Translations under genes and position numbers: made by a program
Shown here: piece after piece, positions 23,938 through 33,971 of the stretch
Position numbering within the stretch: the first letter of the stretch is position 1
How the letters are laid out: each line of letters opens with the position of its first letter
From: Filobasidium wieringae
Taxonomy: Eukaryota; Basidiomycota; Tremellomycetes; Filobasidiales; Filobasidiaceae
Length of the DNA stretch: 64,000 nt
Direction: 5' to 3'
Assembly: GCA_001600055.1 (NCBI GenBank)
Contig: BCIV01000012.1
Span: 372,474-436,473 of the forward strand
The notes under the pieces: model-generated
The model's database searches: none
What the model saw: only the letters and a program-made list of their open reading frames with translations
Told to the model about the DNA's origin: nothing

Positions 23938-25629
23938 GATGGAGGGTCGAAGATTGATCTGAAGTTGGGATTTACGGGTTAAGTCGAAGTGAGGGTCTAG
24001 TTTCGTGTAATTGTTTTCGGTTGTGATAAGATCCGATAACTAGGAGTGGCAGGTGACTAGATCGAGCTGTTCTAGAGAATTATACTTCGTTGATGTTCAA
24101 TATATGACCCAGGTCTAATCGGTGATACTGAAAGACTTTGAACGATTATCTGGCCACCTGACGCAGCGACCAAGCCTCTCTGACGGCCGGATTGATATTG
24201 CGCGAGAGATAGAACCTTGTTCTTCAGCGGCACGCTGCTTTTGAGGATATGGAGCTGCAGGAGATGACAAGTCGACTATCGTTTGAGTGATGTGAAGGTC
24301 ACGTTTGTACTTGTGATTATCAAGCCTGAACGCGGTGAGGAGCCACCTCCGCGTAGAATTGATTGCAGGTGACGATTGATCCGTTTGTCTAGCGGGAGGA
24401 GAGTATATGGACACCGGGAGTAGGGTGTAGGCGTATGGGTGAAGGTTATTATCACTAGGTATGGAAGAGAAAAGACGAGTGGTGGCAGTGATAGGACTCT
24501 GTCGCTGATGATCAGATGAAAAGCCTTGCTGCTAGTGCGAAGTGAAAGCGTAGCGATAGATCAGCGTGGGTGCCCCCTCCACCTGGGTTCCTGGGTTGCT
24601 CTAACGGGGGGGCGTAGCGTATGCAGCACCATAACGCCATGGCGGGTTATATACACGTCGCTCATTAATCATTCGCTACCAACTACCAACCGGTTATTGC
24701 ATCCGTCAAAGACGACCAACTCTACACCCTGCCACTTGCCACTTGTGCCCACTTACCACTTGTCTGGTCTCTGGCCTCTGCTCATACACTTGGCATGAAC
24801 ATGCTCCGTACAGCAGACAGCAGCCTCCCTCTGACACCTGACATAGCTTTCACAGGAGAAGAAGTACACCCGCACGGTCAATGAAAGCGAACCATCGAGA
24901 AACAAACGGCATCGCGGGAGTAAACATTTCATCTCGTCGGACCACAGGCAGGAGAGTATCAGCTTTCAAGGCGTAGAATCCGTCCTCGGAGATTACGAGT
25001 CATCCGAGTCATCAAATGCATGATCTGCACGAGTTGAAGGATTGTATACGGTACACCGACGCACCCACGTCATATCCAGTATATCCAGTCGTAGTTATCA
25101 TCGACCATCTGGGCAGTTGAAATCTGGAAAACGTACATGCACAAAAGCGAGCAGGTGGTTCACACCATCGCGATCAATGCCAAATTGGATGACAAGGCCG
25201 GTGATACGGGCATTCGGGCTTGATGCCCGAACGAGAGCACTTCTGGAAACGCCTTCCCCGTAGCCAGAATAAGAGCCCTTGTTGTTCCAGCTTACAGCAT
25301 CAGACCGGTCAGACCGGACCATATCTTGAGGTCAACACGTTGTCGTCTGAGGGTTGATGGTACAGTTTTTCGGACAGGAGGAATATTTGTTTCGGCACTA
25401 TGAGCGGGGAAGTCGAATGCGATGAATCCGCTTAACCTTGATACCGAACGTGCAATGACACACACGACCGATTTGAACCATCCCATCCTTCCCTCACGAC
25501 ACTAAATCATAAATGCATCGCAAAGTCTATCTACAGTAACTCAGTCCGACCGCATGGTCCTCCCATCTCATCCTTACTTGACCCATTCGTATATTCCCCC
25601 TCCTCTCCAGTGGCTTCAATTCCAGTCTT
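23938..25629. other. 1.7 kb gene-poor interval upstream of G-alpha
   Basis: No recognisable coding region. It contains the G-alpha promoter and the RER1 3' end. A small tandem of CCACTTG-like units lies near 24730-24765. No tRNA or conserved RNA was recognised. Confidence 0.45.
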
Positions 25630-26906
25630 TTACTTCTTACCACCATAAGTAGCCTTCCTGCCCAAATCAAAGGGGATGTAACGATACTTGATCATGTGCC
25701 TGATCCGATCCGTCCGATCAATAACCCAAACAAGTGCGCGGAGAATGATGGTGTACGACTCACTGGATCTGTCTCCTCATGGTCAACCCGAACAACAATA
25801 AGAAATAGACGACCAAGATCGGCCAATAAACGGGAACGTCGAAAGCTCTCGTGGTGGTGGTCGCAATGGCCAACAGCGTCGCTCGGGTGGCAGACAGCCA
25901 GAACTTGAATTCGGGTAATCTCCTGATGAACGGTCGGAACTCTTCTTCGTCACCTGAAGAGGGGTTGGTGGATGAGAACCCGGACATGAGACCTTTGAGA
26001 CCTCCTTTTGAGGAAGAGGTGGATCCGCCGGGGAGACCGGGGGCTCCCTCTTCCACATCGTCTTGAGCGAGATCTTGCTGCACGGAAGGATCGAATTTGG
26101 GTTGAAGGAAGGCGAGGAAGAGGTTGAGGAGGTAGATTGCTAGGGCGTCTGCATGAGATAAAGGGAGGGGAACGTTAGTATTTTCAGAAAGGCGAGATGG
26201 ATGAAGGACGATTGGACTTGCAGCAGATGATGTACCACTGATCAATAAAAGATTAGCTGTCAGTACCCGTCCACGACAGATGAAGACTAAAATCCCATGA
26301 CATACCCCTTGTCTGATGAGAACGATGACGGCGAACAGACAGAAGAGGAACCCAGTTCCCATCCATCGCTGGACGGTCAAAGGGGTTGATCGGTCCAACA
26401 GAGTCTGGTAACTATGACGCAGAGCGAGTCCAATTGACGTCAGATGATATACCCTCCTCTCGACTTATCAACAACTGCACTCACGCTCTTTGGAATTTAC
26501 TACTTCTATCCACTATCAACTGGGCCACATTCTTCTCCTCGCCCGCCCCTCCCAACCCTCTACCCGTTCCAGGTCCAGGAGGCTGCATCCCGAACCCCCT
26601 ACCTCCGAATCCATTGGTAGGAGGCATTCCGTACGCTCCGTTAGGGGAAGCTCCGCTCGAGCTGAAATTGGCATAACCCGATCCTGGGCCTGAGACGGGT
26701 CGGGAAGGGAACCCGGCACCTGGACCGGTTGCGGGTCGGGCTGAGGGGTTTGAGCTGGAGGTATCGGATTTAGGCTGGGAGGAGGAGGAAGCAGGGGGGT
26801 AGAGAGCGTCTAATTGTGGGTAGGAAGAGTCTGCCTGTTTGGGATGGTAATCGGTTAGGGGTCTGTGAAGACGACGGGATTGTACGTGGAAGTGATCACT
26901 TGCCAT
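25630..26906 (-). CDS. RER1: RER1, Golgi-to-ER retrieval receptor, with long N-terminal extension
   Basis: Multi-span cis-Golgi protein that returns ER membrane proteins via COPI vesicles. Exons: 26906..26485, 26411..26306, 26237..26222, 26148..25764, 25699..25630 (332 aa). Exon 3 is 16 nt. The intron after it (26221..26149) begins GCAAGT, not GT; only this GC-AG junction gives the conserved WYIICYALAIYLLNLFLAF. The RER1 core runs from about residue 140: STPLTVQRW, hydrophobic helices, FLQPKFDP, EFKFWLSATRA, YWPILVVYF, TMRRQIQHMIKYRYIPFD. Fungal RER1 is usually near 190-200 aa; here about 135 extra Pro/Gly/Ser-rich residues precede it. The ATG at 26906 is the only reasonable start for that frame. 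Confidence 0.92.
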
Positions 26907-28774
26907 GATGAGGAAAGTCCGTTCTGGGTTCTAGGAATATCTATACTTGAGTTGTGACCTGGGATTGCGCTTGACTGTTGGGATGAATCTGAGATGTTAA
27001 CAATGGTAGAGTGGTAGCAGTAGTGTAGTAGCCTAGTGGTAATAACATGAATCGACTACGTTACGCATCTCACGCACATCGCTCGTCAAGGTACAGCTCT
27101 CTCTCTCTCTCTCTTATCAATTCGACGCGTAACAAACTCGTACTTCGTAGTTCCATGACGTGTATCATACGCTCATCCTCATCCATCGCTTGTACCCGCG
27201 TTTCAGCTGAACCGGATGGTAGCCTGTTGTGTACGGATGTTGGGGCTTCATGTGATATGAACTCGACCTGCATATCAACGCAAGTAAAAACATGATATCC
27301 GGCACGGATGTTGAACCATCCTAAAGGGTCTTCCGACGCTGAGATATTGTAATGATATTCAACAACCTGGAGGAGATTCCACCCTGGCAGAAACTCGGAG
27401 AGCATCTTTTTTTGAATTACATTGTATACCGACTACAACTACACCTGTTAGTAAAAAACGGTGCGTTCGACGATTTTGGGATGGTCCGTGTCGAAACGCT
27501 CAGGTCGAGGGCGAGACCGCCTTGCCCCCTTTGGCTTTTCGAGCAGGGTCGAAAAGGGGCAGGATGTAACTTCATTTGCCTTGCGTTGCTTGATGATATA
27601 CTTCTGGGACTTCCCTTGATGACTTGTACGGATACAATGTATGGAACTCAGTCAAGGTATAAGATGAGGTGTATCGACCGACGTTCAATTGGGTCATACC
27701 GGCGTTCGGGCTGATCAACTAGCCCTCTCCTCCGTGCAAACATGGTCACCAATTGATCCTTGGAGTGCGATTCATGCCTGAATTGTAGCATCGTACGACA
27801 TGCTTGACTGCTCAGTCGGATCGGACTGACTGTCCCAAGGTTATCTTATACGACTCAGGTTCCTTGTCCCGATACCATAACATGCGGCGCTTCACGAGAC
27901 ATTCCTTAGTGCTCCCCAAGCATGACTACCCGTTCTATTCTGACCTGATCAGACGGTCATACAACCCTCGAGTATTCTGAACGATCCGACCGGGTTGATG
28001 GATGCATGGACGTCAGTACAAAGCGCCGTCAGCCACGCGCACGAGGATGAATCGACCTGATCGATCGTCTCTGTTGGCTATTGTGAGATGCACTGCAGGG
28101 GACATCACTGAACTATCCCCACTAATTAGAGAGCTGCCCTTTCTGAAAGTAGCCTTCGATACCGTCTTCTATGAGGCAGGAGGATTGTCATCTGCCGAGC
28201 TTTATGGCCTGTAGAAACTCCTTTTGGACTTGCCGATAGAATATCAGGACGTCTGACGTCTCGCGTTATATGCGAGAGGCAGCTCAGGTGCATCCTAGTG
28301 AGCAACAGTCCATTTCAACGGTATGGATCAGACGATAAGGCTATACCTCGGCCACCAGACTGAAGTTCCTCTAAAAAGCTCCAGCGTGAGTCGGTCGTCT
28401 TGACCGTCTGTGTATACCTTGTAGAAAACCACTCTGGTCCGAAAACGGCCGAAAGGAAAGATATCGACCGACTGCCTATATAGCATATGGATCTCAGGAG
28501 GATCTACGGACTACGGGACGCTAATGAGTACCAAACCGGCCAACCCCTTTTCCTGACGACACACGTCGGTTCGACTCCGATTGACGAAAATCGCGCCCGG
28601 TCGGTCCATCCGTCTCTTGTACAACGTTGCACTTGATGCGGTTCGTTCCATCCGGTCGACCTGCGTGTTCCTTTCCGTCGCGCATTATGCATACGCATCC
28701 TCTATAGAGTACAACAACCCTTCCCTCTGGTAGTCGGGATCCGAAAATACAACCCTCCCCCTCCCCTCCCCTGC
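26907..28774. other. 1.9 kb gene-poor interval
   Basis: No confident gene. A CT microsatellite is at about 27098-27113. One minus-strand frame (27405..27070, 111 codons, genuine ATG) has protein-like composition but no family I recognise, and lies downstream of a strong TACTAACAG branch/acceptor near 27440-27455, so it could be an exon. A GGTTCGACTCC B-box-like sequence with a pairable T stem occurs at about 28568, but no matching acceptor stem was found. Confidence 0.4.
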
Positions 28775-30771
28775 TCAAGCCCGTACGCTGACCTCCTCGG
28801 CGTCCGCTCTAAGATCCTCCATCCTGGCCAACTCATCGACGACCAAGGTCCGTTTCCCCGTGCCTTCCCCCCTCACGTCCGCGTCCTTTGAAGGGTCACG
28901 ATCGGCGAACGATCGACCTTCGAACCTCCATTTGTGGGCTAGGACGGGGTCCACCGTGCCTTGGATCTTGGCGAGGATTTCTCTCCCGATGTTAGGTAAG
29001 AACTGTGGGAGTGCGTGACGAGGGTCATGTCATATCAGTCCATGGTTCAGTCGGGACACCCGTATCCTTGCGCCAACGCGAGCCTCACCTTGAAAGCATG
29101 CCCACACCCGGCGGTAGCCAAGAACAGACCTTCCATCTCGGGGTGCCAATCGATCAACCAATTACTATCCGTCGTATCGGTGTACCAACACAGTCTCGTC
29201 CCCACGAAATCCTTCCCCCTGGCCAGGGCGGGGAAGACCTTTTCGAGTTCCCTTCGGAGCATGAAGAGATCGCCGCGGGGGATCAGACCGTCCTCCGCCC
29301 CCGGGGTGAGGACGGTGCGGGGGCAAGAGATGCCGGAGGATTGGGCGGGGCCTTCGTTGAGGGAACAAGGGGAGGGGGGGTTGGTGGTGTTGACGTACCC
29401 GTCCGAGTGGATGGCCAGTTTCATGATCCCCTCTGGGTTCGGGGGGAAGACGTAGAATCCGGAAGAAAGGCGGAGGGTCTGAAGGGTGTACCGGGCGATT
29501 GATCAGCTGAGACGAGAGAGGTGGACGCGAGAAAAGACATACGACGGGGATATCCTTGTACAACTCGACCTCTTCCTCTGTCAACTGTATCTTCGCTACA
29601 CATTGTCTATCCCATGACGGGGAAACACCCCATCTCATCAGCCCTCCTTGCGCTTCACGACCCGCACGCCAACTCACCCAGCCGCGATGACCCCTGGCAA
29701 CCCTCCCATCCCTTTCTGAGCGAACAACCCCGGCGTCCACGCTCCGGCAGCGACGACGACGAGATCCGCCATCATCTCCTCCCCATCCCCGAACCTGACG
29801 CCCGTCACCTTCCTGCCCCCGCGCGAACTGAGGCAGGGGTCGAAAGTCATCCCACAGACTTCCTTACCGGGGATAAAGGTCACGCCTTGGGAGCGGAGGT
29901 GGTCGATGAGGAGTTGACAGGAACGGGTCGCCTCCCCCCATCCGGCCTGGGGATTCAGGTATCCCGAGGTATGAGCGAAATCGGCCAGTCGCGGGGTGGC
30001 GGTCGCGGTCTTTGGGCTGGGAGAGGGGGAGATCGAGAGCGTCTCTTTTATCTGCTGGATCAACCCTTTCCCCGGCTCCTCCCCCTCCTCCTGGTCGTCC
30101 AGGTCACTCCCCGTCCCCTCACGAAGGACGGCAGGGTAAACCCCCCTGACCCCCGTCCCCTGGACCTTCTCGGCCGGTAACCCCATGCTCAAGACGTTAT
30201 CGTGACTACTGTTGACGTAACCCATGGAAGCGCTGCCTTGTTCTGCCAAGACGAGGACGCCGGATTCGTGGTACGTCGATTGCCAGAAAGGTTCTCGCCA
30301 GAGGTTGATGGCGTCGATATTGAGGGCTGCCTGGGGGGGGGGACGAGGAGAGGGGAGGAGAGGGTCAGTGCGGGCGGGGGATGGAAGAGGGAGCGGGACG
30401 GACCAGTTCTTTGTCGGCGTAATCACCGTTACGCAGGATCTACGAGGTGAGAGATCGAGAGATCGGATGAGCCACCCGACCCGAACGCGTATACTCTTCC
30501 AAGCCGGCTTGAGCTCACCTTGTTGATATCTACTCGCACCGTATCAATCCGATCAGCCGACCTGCCGTTTCCTCCCGACCCGATCCTCCACCTCGAGCGA
30601 CTCACCGGTACTGGCGGCATCGGGAGCAGGAATGACCTGGCTCTTGTCGACGATGGTGACCCGGTACCCTCCCTGCTTGAGCATCCAGTGAGCGGTGGAT
30701 AGTCCGAATATGCCTGATCCTACGATGAGGACGTTTTTGGTCGGTGGTGGTGCTGGTTGTGAGGTGGACAT
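28775..30771 (-). CDS. FAD-dependent amine oxidase of the MSOX family (L-saccharopine / fructosyl amino acid oxidase-like)
   Basis: Flavoenzyme oxidising a secondary amino acid with release of H2O2; the substrate cannot be fixed from sequence. Exons: 30771..30606, 30529..30519, 30439..30404, 30330..29678, 29606..29543, 29478..29089, 29002..28775 (515 aa). Exon 2 is only 11 nt and completes the conserved DAASTDINKIL. The Rossmann motif VGSGIFGLSTAH lies at about residues 17-28. The C-terminal block LCWYTDTTDSNWLIDWHP and GCGHAFKFLPNIG matches fructosyl amino acid, saccharopine and pipecolate oxidases; the Cys before WYTD is the usual covalent flavin site. An acidic/Ser-Pro insertion lies mid-protein. 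The C-terminus (SVRA) is not a standard peroxisomal signal. It is divergent from D-lactate dehydrogenase. Confidence 0.85.
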
Positions 30772-31132
30772 GGTCACGTGAGCGGTGAGTGTTGGCTGGC
30801 GGGTGCTGGTGTCTGTGCTGTGAAAGAGTGAAAGAGTGTTTGTCGAGTTATAATGAAATCCGAGTTATCACTTGAAACCGCAACACACACCAGCGCTTAG
30901 ACGGGCGGCTATTTGTTACTTTGATAGACAGCGGTGTAGATAAGGTACTGACGTGTCATTGGAGTAGATTTGATATCACGTGATGGGTGGATATGACCGA
31001 TGGTGTGATCTAGAGCTACTAGCAACTAGCAATATAATTCTAAATGCTCTACTCGAGTCCTCTTCGCTCACTCGAACACTCAAACACGGACATCGAGCGA
31101 CAGTGCTACGGCAGCCACGGACACAGCACACG
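30772..31132. promoter_or_regulatory. Divergent promoter between amine oxidase and D-lactate dehydrogenase
   Basis: A 361 bp shared upstream region. A CACGTG occurs next to the oxidase start (about 30775) and another near 30977. No clear TATA box was identified. Confidence 0.5.
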
Positions 31133-33917
31133 ATGCCGCCACGTCGAATCCCATTCTCACTCACAAGGCGTCCATTCCATACAACACCATCAACCCTCAT
31201 CTCCCCCCTCAAACCCACTCCTCCTCCCCCGCCTCAATTCAGATACTCCGGTCTCTCGTCCCGTACATCGTTCGCCCTCTCCTTTCTCACCATATTCGGC
31301 GCAGGGACGCTCGGGTACGGCCTGTCTTCCATCCTAGAGAGCAAGGGGTTACATCTATTCTCCCATGAGAAACTCGGGGTCGGTTCTCTCGACCTGGACC
31401 CCGAGGACGAGAGCGCCATGGGGTCAGGGACTTATCGGCCCGTACATGGGAGTATTGCCGGGTTTCAAGCTGCTATTGCTGCACTGCAAAAGAGTTGGCG
31501 GGAAAAGGGAAGGGAGGAGGACGTTTCGGTCGATGAGTCGGATCTGAAGAGTCATGGGATGAGCGAATGGAGTTATCATAAGGAACATCTACCTAGTGTC
31601 GTCGTTTGGGCAGAGAGGTGGGTCCGAGTCGAGCGGGGGCAGTTTGAGGTCCGATCAAGGTGTAGGGGTTGATCTTGAATCCGATCGAGCAGTGTGGAAG
31701 AGGTCCAAGAGATCGTCAACATTTCAAGAAAAGTATGCGCCTGCCGTCTCTCATATCTCCAAACCACTCTCTCATCCACCTAACGAAAACTTCCCCTCGA
31801 AACCGCTCTAAACAGTTCAAAATCCCAATCACTCCTTACTCCGGTGGGACTTCCCTAGAGGGTCATTTCAGTAGTGCAAGTTTTCCGATCTCGAAGATGG
31901 AATGACAGATGAGGGTACTGATCGGTCCTTCCCTACCCGTTCGGTCGTAGCCATACGGAGGGATCTCCTTGGATTTGAGCAGGATGGATAAGATCTTGAA
32001 CATAAACGGTCCGTCTTCCCCTCCCCTGCCCTCCCTTTTCCCCTCACTTTCACCCTGACTCCCTCCCCCCCCCCCCTCTCCCCCCCCCCCCCCCCCCACA
32101 GAATCAGACGGCGACCTAACCGTCCAACCCGGGGTCCGCTGGGAAACCCTCAACGCCGAACTCGTCCGACGTGATATCCCTCTCTTCTTCCCCCTCGACC
32201 CCGGACCGGGCGCCACGATCGGGGGGATGATGGCCACCGCTTGTTCGGGCACGAACGCGGTTAGGTATGGGACCATGAGGGGGGAGTGGGTCTTGAATGC
32301 CGTACGTCTCTTTCCGTTGGAGTACGGAGAGGGGGGGTGGGTGGGTTGGGACTGATGGTGTTTGATGATCTTTTTTCCCCCTTACGGCGGGGGAACAGAC
32401 GGTCGTCTTGCCTAACGGAGAGATCATCAAGACTAGACAGAGGAGTAGGAAATCGAGTGCCGGATGGGATACGACCAAGTTGTGAGTCGCTCGACCGGTT
32501 GGAACTCGGTATACGGTGGACGACGTTCGAGATCGTCTTTCTTCTATGAACAGGTTTATCGGCGCGGAAGGAACGTTGGGGATCGTCGTAGAGGGTGAGT
32601 TCACCTTCAAACCTCGTTGCGCTCGATACGCTCTCGAGAGGACGCTTCTTTCTGACCGACTTCATGGTTTGGGATTCCCTTACGGATGAATAGCGACGTT
32701 GAAACTGGCCCCGCTTTTACCTACCAAAGTCGCCGTGGTCAGTTTCGATACGGGCGTCGAATCCGCCGTGAGAGCGGCGACCGAGGTGGCGACTGCCGGA
32801 TTGCCCATCCGTACGTCTTTTCCCGTGTCCCCGACCTCCTACCTCCCTCCCTCTCTCTCTGGCGTCTAGTCCGAGATCCATGCGCTGATGCGAAATTCGA
32901 AAACGCTCAGAATGTGTCGAGTTTTTGGACGCGTTGACGATGAGGGCTATCAACTTGGGTGGATTGGCGGGGAGACAGTTTGATGAGAAAGATACCCTGT
33001 TTTTCAAATTACAAGGGCGAGTCGTTCCTCCAGCTCCCGCACGTTCCGCCCGCCTGTTGACCTCGCTCTCGCCCTCGCCCTCGCCCTCGTTATAACAGGT
33101 CAGACAACTCGATGAAGGAGATGTCAGAGACGTTACGATCCATCACCTCTAAGCATGGCGGGGTGGGGTTCGAATTCGCTCAAACGGATACGGCCGCCGC
33201 GGCGATCTGGGAAGGAAGGAAGGCGGCCCTCTGGAGCGTACAGGCGTTGAAGGAGGATGGAAAGGTCTGGACGACCGATGTTTGGTAAGACGCAAGGGAT
33301 CTCGGCCATGAGAGAGAGAGAGAGAGAGAGAGGGACGTTCGCTGACATTCAGAAGCGGGGGNGGGATAGTGTGCCTATATCGGCTTTGCCTAGGATGGTC
33401 AAGGAGACGTCGGACGATGCTATCAAGAGAGGCCTGACGGCTTGTCATTTCGGCCATGTCGTGAGTACCCATTTCTGCCGTTCAGTGACTCGTCCTGACT
33501 CGCCGATCTCGAAGGGGGATGGGAACGTACATAGTCTGTTCGTCTTTACGAACGACGAAGAGTTGGAGAGGATCAAGGTCGCAGTGGTCAGTCATCGGCG
33601 AGAAGAGCGTGCCTCCCCCGCAGTCTAAAGGATGCTTGACTTGATAGCACAAGATGGTCGATCGGGCCATCGAACTCGACGGAACGTGTACCGGAGAACA
33701 TGGCGTGGGGATCGGAAAGATCGTAAGCACAGACTGACGATACACGTTCACCGCGAGCACGGTTCAACCTCGATTCGACGTATAGGAATACCTCAAAAAG
33801 GAACTCGGGGAGGGTACAGTCAGGTTGATGTCTACTATCAAAAGAACGATGGATCCGGACGATCTGTTCAACCCAGGAAAGTTGTACGAGGATATCAAGC
33901 CCACTCGTAAAAAGTAG
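31133..33917 (+). CDS. DLD1: D-lactate dehydrogenase (cytochrome c type), mitochondrial
   Basis: FAD enzyme that oxidises D-lactate to pyruvate and passes electrons to cytochrome c in mitochondria. Exons: 31133..31617, 31693..31732, 31816..31875, 31951..32008, 32102..32301, 32399..32481, 32554..32594, 32694..32810, 32911..33016, 33099..33284, 33370..33460, 33515..33586, 33648..33722, 33786..33917 (581 aa). The N-terminus is Arg/Ser/Thr-rich (targeting peptide), then one membrane segment (about residues 45-65). The FAD domain shows [41 protein letters not shown]; the C-terminal half has CHFGHVGDGNVH and [13 protein letters not shown]. Introns 31876..31950 and 33017..33098 need GC-AG ends. One ambiguous base (N, 33362) lies in an intron. 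Confidence 0.93.
32061..32097 (+). repeat. Poly-C tract in a DLD1 intron
   Basis: A run of C interrupted once by TCT directly precedes the acceptor at 32100-32101, serving as a C-only polypyrimidine tract. Confidence 0.85.
33310..33332 (+). repeat. GA microsatellite in a DLD1 intron
   Basis: About eleven GA units inside intron 33285..33369. The single N at 33362 follows shortly after, which suggests a local sequencing difficulty. Confidence 0.9.
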
Positions 33918-33971
33918 TCGAGACTGGGTTTCGATGTACAACACACGTCATGCACAGCATTCGACAAACGA

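Noticed and set aside
24526..24798. Plus-strand 90-codon frame upstream of G-alpha
   Set aside because: Repetitive, no family resemblance, no splice context; treated as chance.
28540..28600. tRNA-like B box (GGTTCGACTCC) with a pairable T stem
   Set aside because: No 5' acceptor strand complementary to the 3' side and no A box or poly-T terminator in the expected place.
32570..32594. Suspected one-base frameshift in DLD1 at the GTLGIV motif
   Set aside because: Recounting the G run against the antisense reading gives four G, which keeps the frame intact.
32261..32665. Minus-strand frames within DLD1
   Set aside because: Shadow of DLD1 exons 5-7, which match D-lactate dehydrogenase motif by motif.
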